Shown here: piece after piece, positions 46,512-58,389 of the stretch
How the letters are laid out: every line of letters begins with the position of its first letter
Position numbering within the stretch: the first letter of the stretch is position 1
NCBI GenBank assembly: GCA_022376925.1
Contig: JAIOJX010000027.1
Span: 21,903,471-21,967,470 of the forward strand
Length of the DNA stretch: 64,000 nucleotides
Direction of reading: 5' to 3'
Origin: Tragulus kanchil
Taxonomy: Eukaryota; Chordata; Mammalia; Artiodactyla; Tragulidae
Translations under genes and position numbers: made by a program
Notes under the pieces: generated by a model
What the model was told of the DNA's origin: nothing
What the model saw: the letters and a program-made list of their open reading frames with translations, nothing else
The model's database searches: none

Positions 46512-48624
46512 ATTCCCAGGAGCCTCAGCATCTCCCTCTATGAATATGGGAACCCCGGCGCCCACCCTGCAGGGGAGATTTGATGAGACGAGGGAAGAAA
46601 GGTGGGGGGTAAGTGCCCAACTAGGGGTGGTGCCCACCACACCCGACCCTGATCGCAGAATCGCAGAGGCCAGGCCGGCATCCCGGGCGGCGCGGCGGGG
46701 GACGTGGCCACACAGTTCCGCTGGCCACCTCCAGCCTCTCTCCCAGGTTCCATTTCACGGAGACCCGGCTGGAGCTGGTGAGGGCAGAGTGTCTGAATCT
46801 GAACCGGCCAGGTGGGCCACTTCCTGTGTCGGCTCTGCTGCTTAAAGCACATACTTGGGATTCTCACTCCCCAGGGACCCACCCTCCTTATCTTGGTCTC
46901 CTCTTCAATCCTGGAGATGATTCTCCTGGAGAAGAGGAAGGGGCTTCCTGCTCCAGGAATCCTGGTTGAGCCTCCATGGGGGCCCTTCGCTGCCCCCACC
47001 CCTACCCCCGGCTTCCCAGAAGAAGGCACCTCATGTTGGCGCTGAAGGGTTTCCTTAGGGAAACCGGAGCTTCAGACCCCACGTTTCTCTGGGCCCACTA
47101 AGTACATGGCTCTGCGCCCTAAAGATGAGACGCCGTCCACTGATCTTTTTTTTTCCACCACAACTCTGCACATTAGGTATTTTGTAACTTGATAAATTTT
47201 GCAGCTTGATAAATACTAAACGGTAGTTTTTATCTGTGTCTGGCAACGTGCTCTGTGTTAACTCCGTGAATCCCCTGTGGTGCAGATAGCAACCCCGTGG
47301 TCCGTATGTGGAGGCTGAGCCTCCATCAGTTCCGGGGGTGGCCCTGGGCGCCTCGGATAGCGAGCCCGCACCTTGCAGCAGGGCTGTGTCCGAGCACCTC
47401 TCTCCCGGACTGCAGCACCTGCACGTCCGCGTAGCCGCTCGGTCGGGTTGTACTGAAGTTAAGGGCCTGATTCTCCAGCTGGCCACCCGTGCCTCCTAGC
47501 CTTTGAAATCTGCGGGTCGAAACTGAGATATGGGGCCCAAAACCCGGCTAGCCTTTGAAATGCATGTCGGACCCAGAAGCCCTGAGCACTGCCTGGGACT
47601 GGATCTTATTCCCAGGAGCCTCAGCATCTCCTCTATGAATATGGGAACCCGGCCCACCCTGCAGGGGAGATTTGATGAGACGAGGGAAGAAAGGTGGGGG
47701 GTAAGTGCCCAACTAGGGGTGGTGCCCACCACACCCGACCCTGATCGCAGAATCGCAGAGGCCAGGCCGGCATCCCGGGCGGCGCGGCGGGGGACGTGGC
47801 CACACAGTTCCGCTGGCCACCTCCAGCCTCTCTCCCAGGTTCCATTTCACGGAGACCCGGCTGGAGCTGGTGAGGGCAGAGTGTCTGAATCTGAACCGGC
47901 CAGGTGGGCCACTTCCTGTGTCGGCTCTGCTGCTTAAAGCACATACTTGGGATTCTCACTCCCCAGGGACCCACCCTCCTTATCTTGGTCTCCTCTTCAA
48001 TCCTGGAGATGGTTCTCCTGGAGAAGAGGAAGGGGCTTCCTGCTCCAGGAATCCTGGTTGAGCCTCCATGGGGGCCCTTCGCTGCCCCCACCCCTACCCC
48101 CGGCTTCCCAGAAGAAGGCACCTCATGTTGGCGCTGAAGGGTTTCCTTAGGGAAACCGGAGCTCCAGACCCCACGTTTCTCTGGGCCCACTAAGTACATG
48201 GCTCTGCGCCCTAAAGATGAGACGCCGTCCACTGATCTTTTTTTTTCCACCACAACTCTGCACATTAGGTATTTTGTAACTTGATAAATTTTGCAGCTTG
48301 ATAAATACTAAACGGTAGTTTTTATCTGTGTCTGGCAACGTGCTCTGTGTTAACTCCGTGAATCCCCTGTGGTGCAGATAGCAACCCCGTGGTCCGTATG
48401 TGGAGGCTGAGCCTCCATCAGTTCCGGGGGTGGCCCTGGGCGCCTCGGATAGCGAGCCCGCACCTTGCAGCAGGGCTGTGTCCGAGCACCTCTCTCCCGG
48501 ACTGCAGCACCTGCACGTCCGCGTAGCCGCTCGGTCGGGTTGTACTGAAGTTAAGGGCCTGATTCTCCAGCTGGCCACCCGTGCCTCCTAGCCTTTGAAA
48601 TCTGCGGGTCGAAACTGAGATATG
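46512..48624. repeat. Tandem duplication 11 (unit about 1092-1096 bp) in SLC9A3R1 intron 1
   Basis: Copy 1 (46512-47532) and copy 2 (47608-48624) are separated by a 75-base scrambled spacer. The spacer contains degraded pieces of both flanks (CTAGCCTTTGAAAT and GAGCACTG..CTGGGA). Copy 2 has lost single bases in CCCTC, CCCC and GCGCC runs at its start. Non-coding. Confidence 0.9.
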
Positions 48625-48867
48625 CCGGAAGGGTAAAATAAAATGCACACCAGACTTGGAAAAGTTAGTACAGACAAAAGAACGTAAAGTATCCTTTCAT
48701 GACTTTTTGATAGATTACCTTTGGAATGATAGTGGTTTGGATCTGTTGTATTAAGTACGGTATTAAAATTGATCACTCATGTTTCTGTTTTATTTTCAAT
48801 GTGGCTGCTGGAAGCTTCTAGGTCACCTGCATGGCTGACATTCTGTTTCCATGGGACATGCTGTTCT

Positions 48868-49066
48868 CGTTGTTGTGGTTTAGTTGCTAACGTGTGTCCG
48901 ACTCTGTGTGACCCCATGGACTGTAGCCCACCAGCCTCCTCTGTCCATGGGATTTCCCAGACAAGAATACTGGAGTGGGTTGCCATTTCCTCCTCCAGCG
49001 GATCTTTCCAGATCCGGGATCCAACCCTTGTCTCCTGCTTGGCAAGCGGATTCTTTACTATGCGAC
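48868..49066 (-). mobile_element. Bov-tA SINE
   Basis: Reverse copy: 'gttgttgtggtttagttgc', 'gtgtgtccgactctgtgtga', 'tggagtgggttgccatttcc', 'gatccgggatccaacccttg'. Confidence 0.88.
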
Positions 49067-49618
49067 TCTAGATCTAGCTCAGAACCTACCCTCTTCTCCC
49101 AGCAACTGTGTGTACTTGAGCAATGTACACCATCTGTTTGAACCTGGATTTCCTCATCTGTGAAGTGAGGGTGGTAATACCTTCCTTGAAGAGTTACAGG
49201 CGGGTCATACGGAGAAAATACACTTAAAAGCCCCAGTGCAGTAAGTAGTAAGTGCTCATTGAAGGGCAGCTGCTCTTTGTTATTTCAACAGAGCCACGAT
49301 TTCACAAGCTCCAAGAAGGTCCTTAAAGTCTCTGGGGACAGTCCACAAGAGGTGAATCCAGCGAGCTCTGGGAGAGGGAAGGGTGAGGAAGGGTGATGGT
49401 AGAGAGCCTGCGGGGGCGGGCAGGCATGGGGCGGCCAGCCTAGAGGGTGTCCAGCCAGGCAGCAGCCCAGGTACCAGCCTGCTCCATCCCAGGCTTGCCC
49501 AGCCCTGGGAAGACCTGAGCCAAACGCTCCATTGAGCGTGTCTCTGGCCAGCCCAGGAAAGAGCCAGGGCCTCTGGAGGGAGAGTTATCATCTGGTTCCA
49601 GCCGGATCCCACCCTGCG
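49067..49618 (+). other. SLC9A3R1 intron 1, unique sequence
   Basis: Nothing recognised. Confidence 0.5.
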
Positions 49619-51798
49619 AGGCCCCAGAGGAGGGTCCTCCTGCTGAGAAGCAGCAAGCCCCGGGGTCCAGGACAGAAAGGGAGGTGTCCAGCGATCCAGT
49701 GTGTTCAGCCCTTGGGCGGCGGCAGGGGCCTTCTAGGGTGAAATAAGTGAAGCCACATTGGGGTCAGAGGTCACGGGCCAGTGGCAGCCAGACCCTTGGT
49801 ACCTCCCTTTGGGTGAGGAGAGGGCGCCTTCAGTCCAGAGCCATGAAGGCTGGCTCCCGGTCCCTCCCCAGCCTGCCCTTTGGACAGCGCCCCTGTGCCG
49901 CCAGGCACACGGTCCCCCAGGCAGAGCCAGCTCCTCCACCCTGGTTCCCTGAGGAGCTGGCGCCAGACCCAGGCCTGTGCCTCCGGGCCGGAGCTGCCGC
50001 CCAGAGCAGCCCTGGCCCCTCAGCCCCAGAGTGCCCACCCCTCCCCCACCAGCACCACGTCTCCACCCCTCCGGTCCCTCCCCCTTGCTCCCCCCTTGCT
50101 GAGGCTGATTCCCGGCTTGGGACGGCAGGGTACCATTCTTATCTTATTTGCATAAACCAGAGCCCTGCTGGGCCGGCTGGGGGAAGGGCGGTCTTGGGAG
50201 GTGACCAGTCTCCTCTGTTGTCCCCTGGCCACCCCGGTGGTCCTCCTGCTCCTCCAGCTCCACCTCTGGGGCGCAGGGCCCGCTGGCCTACAGCAGGCAG
50301 CCTGGCTGTTTTCTGTAGGGCTCATCAGCACGGCCTCGGCCAGGGAGGGGCTCAGCCCGGTGGGGCGTTGGCCCCCAGCCGCCCTCCCCAGGGAGGAGCA
50401 GGGAGCGGCCCTGGGCCTGCTCGCCAGAGACAGGTCACCGGGATTAGGGTATCGACTTTCCCCAGCTTCCCAGGTGGCTGCCGCTGCTGCCTATTGAATT
50501 CCGTGCCCAGCCCCGCTCCCTGGGCTGCGTGGGCGGAGGTGACCGGGCGGCCACTGGGTGGGGCTGGGTGCCTGCGGGCGAGGAGGTCGTGGAGGCAGCG
50601 GGCTGTGGGGCAGGCCTCTGCGGGGTTAGGGCCAGGCCTCCTGGCGGGTCTTGTCCGGCACTCAGGTGAGGGCGGGCGCCCCGGCCGTGGGCAGAGCCTG
50701 TGGGACCATGCAGGCCCCAGAGGAGGGTCCTCCTGCTGAGAAGAAAGCCCGGGGTCCAGGACAGAAAGGGAGGTGTCCAGCGATCCAGTGTGTTCAGCCC
50801 TTGGGCGGCGGCAGGGGCCTTCTAGGGTGAAATAAGTGAAGCCACATTGGGGTCAGAGGTCACGGGCCAGTGGCAGCCAGACCCTTGGTACCTCCCTTTG
50901 GGTGAGGAGAGGGCGCCTTCAGTCCAGAGCCATGAAGGCTGGCTCCCGGTCCCTCCCCAGCCTGCCCTTTGGACAGCGCCCCTGTGCCGCCAGGCACACG
51001 GTCCCCCAGGCAGAGCCAGCTCCTCCACCCTGGTTCCCTGAGGAGCTGGCGCCAGACCCAGGCCTGTGCCTCCGGGCCGGAGCTGCCGCCCAGAGCAGCC
51101 CTGGCCCCTCAGCCCCAGAGTGCCCACCCCTCCCCCACCAGCACCACGTCTCCACCCCTCCGGTCCCTCCCCCTTGCTCCCCCCTTGCTGAGGCTGATTC
51201 CCAGCTTGGGACGGCAGGGTACCATTCTTATCTTATTTGCATAAACCAGAGCCCTGCCGGGCCGGCTGGGGGAAGGGCGGTCTTGGGAGGTGACCAGTCT
51301 CCTCTGTTGTCCCCTGGCCACCCCGGTGGTCCTCCTGCTCCTCCAGCTCCACCTCTGGGGCGCAGGGCCCGCTGGCCTACAGCAGGCAGCCTGGCTGTTT
51401 TCTGTAGGGCTCATCAGCACGGCCTCGGCCAGGGAGGGGCTCAGCCCGGTGGGGCGTTGGCCCCCAGCCGCCCTCCCCAGGGAGGAGCAGGGAGCGGCCC
51501 TGGGCCTGCTCGCCAGAGACAGGTCACCGGGATTAGGGTATCGACTTTCCCCAGCTTCCCAGGTGGCTGCCGCTGCTGCCTATTGAATTCCGTGCCCAGC
51601 CCCGCTCCCTGGGCTGCGTGGGCGGAGGTGACCGGGCGGCCACTCGGGTGGGGCTGGGTGCCTGCGGGCGAGGAGGTCGTGGAGGCAGCGGGCTGTGGGG
51701 GCAGGCCTCTGCGGGGTTAGGGCCAGGCCTCCTGGCGGGGTCTTGTCCGGCACTCAGGTGAGGGCGGGGCGCCCCCCGGCCGTGGGCAGAGCCTGTGG
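49619..51798. repeat. Tandem duplication 12 (unit about 1089-1093 bp) in SLC9A3R1 intron 1
   Basis: Copy 1 (49619-50713) and copy 2 (50714-51798) differ by homopolymer indels such as AAGCAGCAAGCCCCGGGG versus AAGAAAGCCCGGGG and GGGCGGGCG versus GGGCGGGGCG. The long GC-rich frames (330 and 294 codons) in the two copies end differently because of these indels, which argues they are not genes. Confidence 0.92.
50138..50155. promoter_or_regulatory. GATA plus octamer motif cluster in SLC9A3R1 intron 1 (copied at 51227-51244)
   Basis: CTTATCTTATTTGCATAA holds a GATA site (complement AGATAAG) and the octamer ATTTGCAT (50146-50153) side by side, in an otherwise very GC-rich stretch. It is a candidate intronic enhancer core on motif evidence only. 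Confidence 0.35.
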
Positions 51799-54532
51799 AC
51801 CCCCGTTGCTTCCAGTCCTTCCTTGCACTTCTCTGCCAGTCTCCTCACTGAGCAGATCCTGATTTTTACTTCCAAGTTGTCGTGGTCACTGGAAGACCCA
51901 CCTGACGCTCTGAACCCTCTGCGGCCACGTTCCCCTTGAGGTCACCCTGCCTCCAGCGCTGGACCCTCTGGAGCGGCTGCCCTGGCCCAAGGGGGCCCCA
52001 TCCCAGGCCTGCGACGTCCCGGACATTCATTGATCTCCTTGCCCCAGAGGCCGAACCGAGGCTTTGCCGCCGCTCTGGGGGCCCAGGCCCAGAGCAACGG
52101 TGCCCACGGGCTCCGCGCCGGGCCTGGAGACCCCACAGCCTTCCGGAGCAGGGACTCTGCCAGCGCCAGCCTCCACCAGGCCGGGATGGGCCTTGTTGAT
52201 GGCTGACTCAGCAGCAGGCCTCGACCGTCCTGGAAGTGGCTGGGGAGGGCTGGAGAGCCACCCACAAGAGGCCTGGGAAGGTGTGAGCTGGACGAACTCT
52301 GGACTAGCCTGAGCGCTTCCGAAAATGCCTGGGCGTCCCTGGTCCCCTGGCGCAGACACCCCAGAAAACAGCAGAGGCGTTCCCCGGTTTTTGTGGCATT
52401 TTTTGAGATCCTGGCTTTGGGGGAAGGGAACACTGGGGGCCCGGCCCCTTGGTGGGGGCATCTGCCACTTCCTGAGATCTTCATGGCCTGGCGCTGGCAG
52501 AGGGCAGTGAGATGCAAAGGCCAGGTCACAGGCAAGAGTCCCGGGTGACGGTGCTCAGGAAGCCCTCAGCCAGGCGGCCCGAGCCTCAGGCCTGCCCCGG
52601 CGGCACTGCTCTCCCCGGAAGGAAGCCTGTGGTTTCCCCATCCCCTCGCCCCTCCCCGTGGAAGCTGCAGCCGCGTTTGCAGCTCTTGGCAGCTCCTGGC
52701 CGAGTGGGCCTCTTCCCAGCCGGAGCTAGGTCCTTCTGTGGATGGTGGTAGGGGGCGGGTTCAGAGCTGGGGTGGAGCTCTGACCTCAGGTCTCGCGTCT
52801 CCAGGGGCTCAGTTTTCCATCCCCGGGAGGGGGAGGTTAGGGTGAGGGTCCTGATCCCATCTCAGGGATGGGAGGGAGGCTCTTGGGAGGGACGGGGCGG
52901 CCTGAGGAGCGGGACACCGCGCAGCTGCCCCCATGATTCACCCTCCCTACTTTCTCAGGGTAACCGCGGAACCTCCCTCTGGCAGCAACTGGTCGGACCT
53001 GTTCCTGCTCACCTGGGCCTGGGGGAGGGCTGGGCTGGCAGCCGTGGAGGGATCAGCTCCAGGGGAGGGGAGCCTCTGACTGCGGGGGGGGGCAGGGAGG
53101 GGGGCACGCGGCCGCGGGCGGAGGGTGGGATCTGCGAGGAGTGGGCCCTGCAGTGAGGACCGGGGAAGGGGGCCGGTGAGGAGCGCTGGAGAGCCGAAGG
53201 TGGCCTCCCCACCCCGGATGGCAGCTCACTCAGCTGCCTCTGCCGTCGTCTGGGCTGCCCAGATCCGCATAAGCCCGGGCCTGTCACCTCGCCCTCCTTC
53301 CTGTCTTGGCCTCTGCACACCCCCAGCAACATCCTGAAACAGAAAGGCCCGCCCAGGCAGCCGAGGGAAAGCAGAGTCGCCCTCCCGCCGCCTCTCCACA
53401 CCTGCTCCCTGCCTCACAGAGCAGAGGGGTGGGACAGTCCACCCCAGGTGGCAGCTGCCTCCTGGCCGGTGTGCGCTGGGGCAGGAGGCTTGCTCCCCGC
53501 CCCTCCCTTGCCGGCTCCTCTCCCCACGGGGGAGTGAGGCTCCAGGGCAGCCAGCACCCCACCCTCAGAGCCGCCCCTCAGCTTCCGGTGACTGTTTGTC
53601 AGTATTAACCACGACAGGAACGTCTCCGCGTGCACAGGGTGCAGGGGGCCAGGTGCTCCCGTGTATGTGAAGTGGACCGCTTAGCACCCCGGGGAGGCAG
53701 GAGGGGTCTGTCAGCAGGGAGCCCGAGGCTCTCAGAAGGAAGCGACTTGCCCGGTCCCAGAGCTCCCCAGAGCTCCCCGGCTGCAGCAGCTGGAACCTGG
53801 GCCAGGGCCCTGACCTCCGCTCTGCTCCTTGCCTGGCATCCAGGTGAGCACCCAGAGCTGGTGGGCCTGGGAGCAGGGGGAGAGGGGACCGCCTGTCCAT
53901 CTGTGGGCTCAGTGTCCAGCCCCCAGTTCTCTGCATCCTGTGAACAGGCCCCAGGGCTGCAGCTGCTAAGCTGAGCAGTCGAAGCTGGACCCGGCCTGGT
54001 GAAACCGGCTTCCTGCTGGGGGTCTGAGTGGTTTCAGAGCAGCCTGACTGTGGCCTTTCGGCGGGTCCTCCCCTCCAGGCCGTGGCCACTCAGGGCTCCC
54101 TTCAGTCCAGCCCTGCTTTTCGTCACACTCTCCCCATTCAGGTCCCCTGGGAGCCTGCAGGTCTTTGGGGTACCGCTGCTGCCTTTGTCCTCAGCCTCGG
54201 TTCAGCTGGTGGGGTGTCTGGGACCCCTAGCTGTACCTCCCTCAGCCCCGTGGTCATCTGGCCGACAGCTCCCTTTAGCCTGGACCGTTTGGCGTGGTGG
54301 GGACAAGACAGGAGTCCGTGTGGGCGAGGAACGGCTTTCCTGTAAACATGCTTTGAGTCACCACCTGCCCTTGCTTCCCCCACTGCAGGGAACAGGGCTC
54401 AGCAGGGCTGGGCGTCCCCAGCCGCTGTCCCAGGTGCTCAGGCTGGCGGGGACGCTCCCCCTCCGCTCCCCAGGAGGGCCCAGACTGAGCCGGTAGCTTT
54501 GCGGGGTGAGGTAGCCATCAAGACATGATCAC
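51799..54532 (+). other. SLC9A3R1 intron 1, last unique part
   Basis: GC-rich. Open frames on both strands have no recognisable family. No repeat identified. Confidence 0.5.
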
Positions 54533-54612
54533 GGGGCTTTCCTGGCGGTCCTGTGGTTAAGACGCCACACGTCCAATGCAGGGGGCGTAGCTTCCATCCC
54601 TCGTCTGGTCAC
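54533..54612 (+). mobile_element. CHR-type SINE head fragment
   Basis: 'gctttcctggcggtcctgtg', 'gttaagacgccacacgtcc' and a degenerate B-box; the tail is missing. Confidence 0.65.
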
Positions 54613-54870
54613 TGAGACCTCTACCCTCACGTCTCATTTGCCACAAGAGGGAACCGTGCCATGGATCCAGAGGTGGCACTGTGCCCAGGGTCACCTGGGG
54701 GGGCTGTGGCAGTGCGGGGTCCCCGGCCAGCATTCTGTCTGGTGGTTCTGTAGGGTCTAAGCAGCCTTCCTTGGCTGGGGGGATGGGATCGGACACGGAG
54801 TGGGGATGGGGGAGGGGAACGGCGCCCGGGATGGTGTGCCATGACCGTGGCCCCTCTTTTCTCCCCACAG

Positions 54871-55032
54871 CGCGAGCTTCGGCCTCGGCTCTGCGCCATG
54901 AAGAAGGGCCCCAATGGCTACGGCTTCAACCTGCACAGCGACAAGTCTAAGCCAGGCCAGTTCATCCGGGCCGTGGACCCAGACTCGCCCGCAGAGGCCT
55001 CGGGGCTCCGTGCCCAGGACCGCATCGTGGAG
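54871..55032 (+). CDS. SLC9A3R1: SLC9A3R1 exon 2: first part of PDZ2
   Basis: 162 bases after CCCCACAG, donor GTGACG. Encodes residues 155-208, from [20 protein letters not shown] to QDRIVE. The PDZ2 carboxylate-binding GYGF is at 170-173. The GTGACG donor is weaker than consensus, but position and phase match the human exon. Confidence 0.95.
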
Positions 55033-55204
55033 GTGACGCCCCTTGCCCTCTCCCCAGGCTCTGCCTTCTCAACGGCCTTCCCCGCGCCGGCCGTCACACC
55101 ACCTGCTCCTTGGTTAGCCTGTGAGGTCTGGAGAGCCTGTCAGTGCTAGATAGACAGGTGGAGGGAGGGGACATGGTGGGCGAGTGGGCAAGGGGGAAGC
55201 AGGG

Positions 55205-55345
55205 AAAGACGGGAGAGTTCCTTGGCGGTTCAGTGGTTAGGACTCCATGCGTCCACACCCGGAGCCCAGGGTCAATCCTCGGTCAGAGACGTAAGATCCC
55301 ACAAGCTGTGAGGGGCACAATTTTTTTAAAAAAGGAAGGGAAGAT
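55205..55345 (+). mobile_element. CHR-1-type SINE
   Basis: 'gttccttggcggttcagtgg', 'ggttaggactccatgcgtcc', 'gtaagatcccacaagctgtg' and a TTTTTTTAAAAAA tail, in SLC9A3R1 intron 2. Confidence 0.75.
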
Positions 55346-56060
55346 GGCTGGGTAGACGGATGAACAGACAGAGAGGTGGACTGACTTCTTTCATGCTGCA
55401 TCTCACGTGGGCTCTTCCTTACCGAGCAGACATGCTCAACGGCCGGCGACTCCCCATCCATCCAGGCAGATGCCTGGGGCCACCGCCAGAGCTTCCCGCC
55501 TTCTGAGGCCTCCGCACCAGGCCCAGGCACGCACCAGGCCCAGGCACCCAGCGGGAGGGTAAAATCCTTCCCTAGAGGGAGGCTGGCAGGCATGCTCTTA
55601 CGCCCTATGCCCTGCCGGTCAGAAGAGGAAATGTGAACCAAGTGCCTTGGGCAGGTCCCAGAATCTCAGTCTTAGAGCCTCTGAGCTAGAAGATCAGCTC
55701 TCCCAAGACTTCTCAGCTTACACGCGAACAAACCAGGGCCCAGGCAGGGACGTACCTAGAGAAGCTGGGCCGCCGCCCGGGCCGCCCGGGCCTCTCCCGT
55801 CCGGGCCTCTCCCGTCCATCTGTCACAGCTGTGTTTATTCAGTCCCTGCCGGGTATTTTCTTTGGCTTTTCTTTCTCCCACGTCCTGCCTCCCCCTCAGA
55901 CGACCGGTCGACTGGGAGGACCAGCACCACTCGGCCTGGTTCCGGGGTCCACAGGCCGAGAGGGGCTGTGTACCCTGAGTGCCAGCTGGCTGAGCCTTCA
56001 CCGGCCCCCACCCGGCCCCAGAGCTGAGCCCCGTGCCCGTGACCCCCGCCCCGCCCACAG
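55346..56060 (+). other. SLC9A3R1 intron 2, unique sequence
   Basis: Contains a short tandem repeat of CCGGGCCTCTCCCGT near 55785-55816. Nothing else recognised. Confidence 0.55.
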
Positions 56061-56214
56061 GTGAACGGGGTCTGCGTGGAAGGCAAGCAGCACGGGGAGG
56101 TGGTCTCCGCCATCAAGGCTGGCGGGGACGAGGCCAAGCTGCTGGTGGTGGACAAGGAGACGGACGAGTTCTTCAAGAAATGCAAAGTGATCCCGTCCCA
56201 GGAGCACCTGCATG
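56061..56214 (+). CDS. SLC9A3R1: SLC9A3R1 exon 3: second part of PDZ2
   Basis: 154 bases after GCCCACAG, donor GTGAGC in phase 1. Encodes residues 209-259 ([20 protein letters not shown] onward), the PDZ2 alphaB helix region with the ligand-pairing histidine in KQHGE and the final beta strand [13 protein letters not shown]. Confidence 0.95.
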
Positions 56215-57059
56215 GTGAGCCGGGAGGCCAGGCATGTGCTCAGACTGGGGGAGCCGGCGGGGCGGGTGGGAGAGAGGACACCGCAGCTGGCACTGGGTCT
56301 CTGAGGACGGCGTGCGGGGCGTGGCTGGCACGAGCCATGGTGAGGTGGACCGGGGCTGCTGCTCCCCCAGAGGGAGAGGCGCCCCCACTCGCAGCGAGGT
56401 CTCAGGCCGATGCACGGCAAGGGTTAACTGGAGGGAGGCTTCCAGCCTCAGCTTGGTCAGATCAGAGTCCAGCCACAGGGGCCAGGGCCGCCCCTTCCCT
56501 TCTCCCAGGTTGTCTTGGAAACCCAGGCTCTGGCTCCGGAGAGCGTGGGTCCCTGGGCCCCTGCCCGCCCCCTCCCCCACCTCGCCCTGCCAAGCTGGCA
56601 CCTCCCCCGTCCCGGGCCCAAACCAACGCCGCACCAGGGCAGGGAGGAGCTGCGCGGCACTCTGCTCCCTGGTCTGGACTTTCTCCCTGGGAAGATGCCT
56701 CCTGGACAGGGGCTGGGGGCTGGGGGCTGGGTGGAGCCTCTTTGGACTTTGCCCTGGGTGGGGCTTCCCTGGGGGTCAGCTGTGGAGTTGATGGGGCCAC
56801 ACAGAGGTCTTGCCGCAAATCTAGATTCCCAGCGGGAGGGCCGGGGGTCCTGGGGGTGGATCCTGGAAGCCACCAGCAGACGCTGGTTGTGGGAGACGGG
56901 CACCTCTGTGCCCTTGTCTCCCAAGTTCATGGAAACCTGGGAACTCAGATAATCCCCATCCTCGTGAAGGGGGAAACTGAGGCCCAGAGAAACCCCCAGC
57001 CTTGCTCTTGGCAACATGGTGTGGGAAAGTGGAAGTGAAACCGGCTATCGCTCAGGCCC
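56215..57059 (+). other. SLC9A3R1 intron 3, unique part
   Basis: GC-rich. A 325-codon open frame continues from exon 3 into the intron but loses all NHERF similarity at the donor. Confidence 0.6.
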
Positions 57060-57237
57060 TTGCAACGCTGATGCCCTCGACTGTGGCCTCTCGGGCTCCT
57101 CTGTCCACGGAACTTTCCAGGCAAAAACACGGAGCAGGTAGCCATTCCCTTCTCCGGGGGATCTTCCCGACCCAGGGATGGAACCCGGGGTTCCTGCACT
57201 GCAGGCGGTTCTTTACTGCCTGAGTCACGAGGGAAGC
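57060..57237 (-). mobile_element. Bov-tA SINE
   Basis: Reverse copy: 'cgggctcctctgtccacgg', 'agcaggtagccattcccttc', 'cccagggatggaacccggg' and 'tgcctgagtcacgagggaag'. Confidence 0.85.
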
Positions 57238-57837
57238 CCCTGGCTGAAGTCTGGCCCCGCTCCGCCGCTCCCCAGCGTCCTCCTCCCCGCCCCCAAGTCA
57301 CAGCCCTCCCTCCTCTACCCCTCTGGTGGCTGCAGCCTCCGGTCAGAGGAGCCCCAGGGGGAGACTGAACACGGGCTCCCAGGGGCTGCCTCCTGACCGA
57401 CCACAGGGGCCTCCAGCTCACGGGGGAGGGGCTGCTCGGGGGCGATGGGCTCGAGGTGGGAGCGAGTGTCCCCGTGTCCCCACCTGGGCACAGTGGATGG
57501 CCAGGCGAGAGAGACGCCTGCCCCGGTCCAGGGCAAGGAGAGAGACGAAGATTTCTCTTAGTTCAGAGAAATCCCCTTGGCTGACCTGACATGGAACAGC
57601 CGCCTTTGCAGCGGGTGGGACATGGACCCTGAGTGAGGCCTGGGCGGGGTCCCCAGGCCCTGCGTCCCCTCCCTGCGGCCCCTCCCATCACCACCAGGGT
57701 TTCCACTGGCTAGAGCAGGGCACACCCAGGACCCGGCCCTGAACCTCGGGTCCCCCCACCCCCACACTGGCCAGTAGGAGTCGGGGTTCTTTCTTCAACG
57801 GCTCCTGTGGTTCTTGGGATGAACTGAGTAGGCTTTT

Positions 57838-58085
57838 TTCTTTTTTAACTTTTTATTGTGTATTGGAGTATAGCCAATTAACAATGTTTAAACACTTTCG
57901 GATGAATACCTTAGGGCCTCAGCCATGCCTGTCCATGTATCCATTCTCCCCCAAACTCCCCTCCCCTCCAGGCTGCCCGTAAGGCTGAGCTGAGCTCCCG
58001 TGCTGCACGGTTTCCACTTTAAGCACAGCAGAGTGTACCTGTCCGTCCCAGGCGCCCTACCCATCCCTCCCCGCTGTTAATGAAA
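57838..58085 (-). mobile_element. L1 3'-UTR fragment
   Basis: Reverse complement of the same L1 3' UTR seen near 2.0-2.2 kb: 'tgtattggagtatagccaat', 'tgtatccattctcccccaaa', 'cacagcagagtgtacctgtc'. Confidence 0.75.
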
Positions 58086-58348
58086 CTGAACGGGAAGCGG
58101 CAGGGCTAGGTGGCGTGGGGAGGGCAGGTGGTCTCGTTAAACTGTGCGTGTTACACACACGTCGTCTGTGGGTGCTGGGTGTCAGTGTCACTGTCGTCAC
58201 AGTGGGTGGCAGTCAGGAGAGGGAACAGTGGCCCGCGGCACGGGACGGGGTCGAGCATCTACCCGCGCCCCACGACTCCCACCGCCTTCCGCGCCCCGCT
58301 CCCTCCCGCAGCTTCCGACTCACCTTCCCTGCTCTCTCCTTCCTCCAG

Positions 58349-58389
58349 GTCCCTTGCCTGAGCCCTTTACCAATGGGGAGATCCAGAAG
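58349..58389 (+). CDS. SLC9A3R1: SLC9A3R1 exon 4
   Basis: A 41-base micro-exon after CTCCAG, donor GTAAAG. Encodes GPLPEPFTNGEIQK (residues 260-273), the start of the linker between PDZ2 and the ezrin-binding tail. Confidence 0.93.

Noticed and set aside
49747..50739. 330-codon plus-strand open frame, repeated at 50836-51720
   Set aside because: It lies in GC-rich SLC9A3R1 intron 1, has no recognisable domain, and the two copies end differently because of small indels. GC richness explains the openness.
56061..57038. 325-codon frame continuing from SLC9A3R1 exon 3
   Set aside because: Only the first 51 codons match NHERF1. A GTGAGC donor ends the exon at 56214 and the match to the human protein resumes in exon 4.
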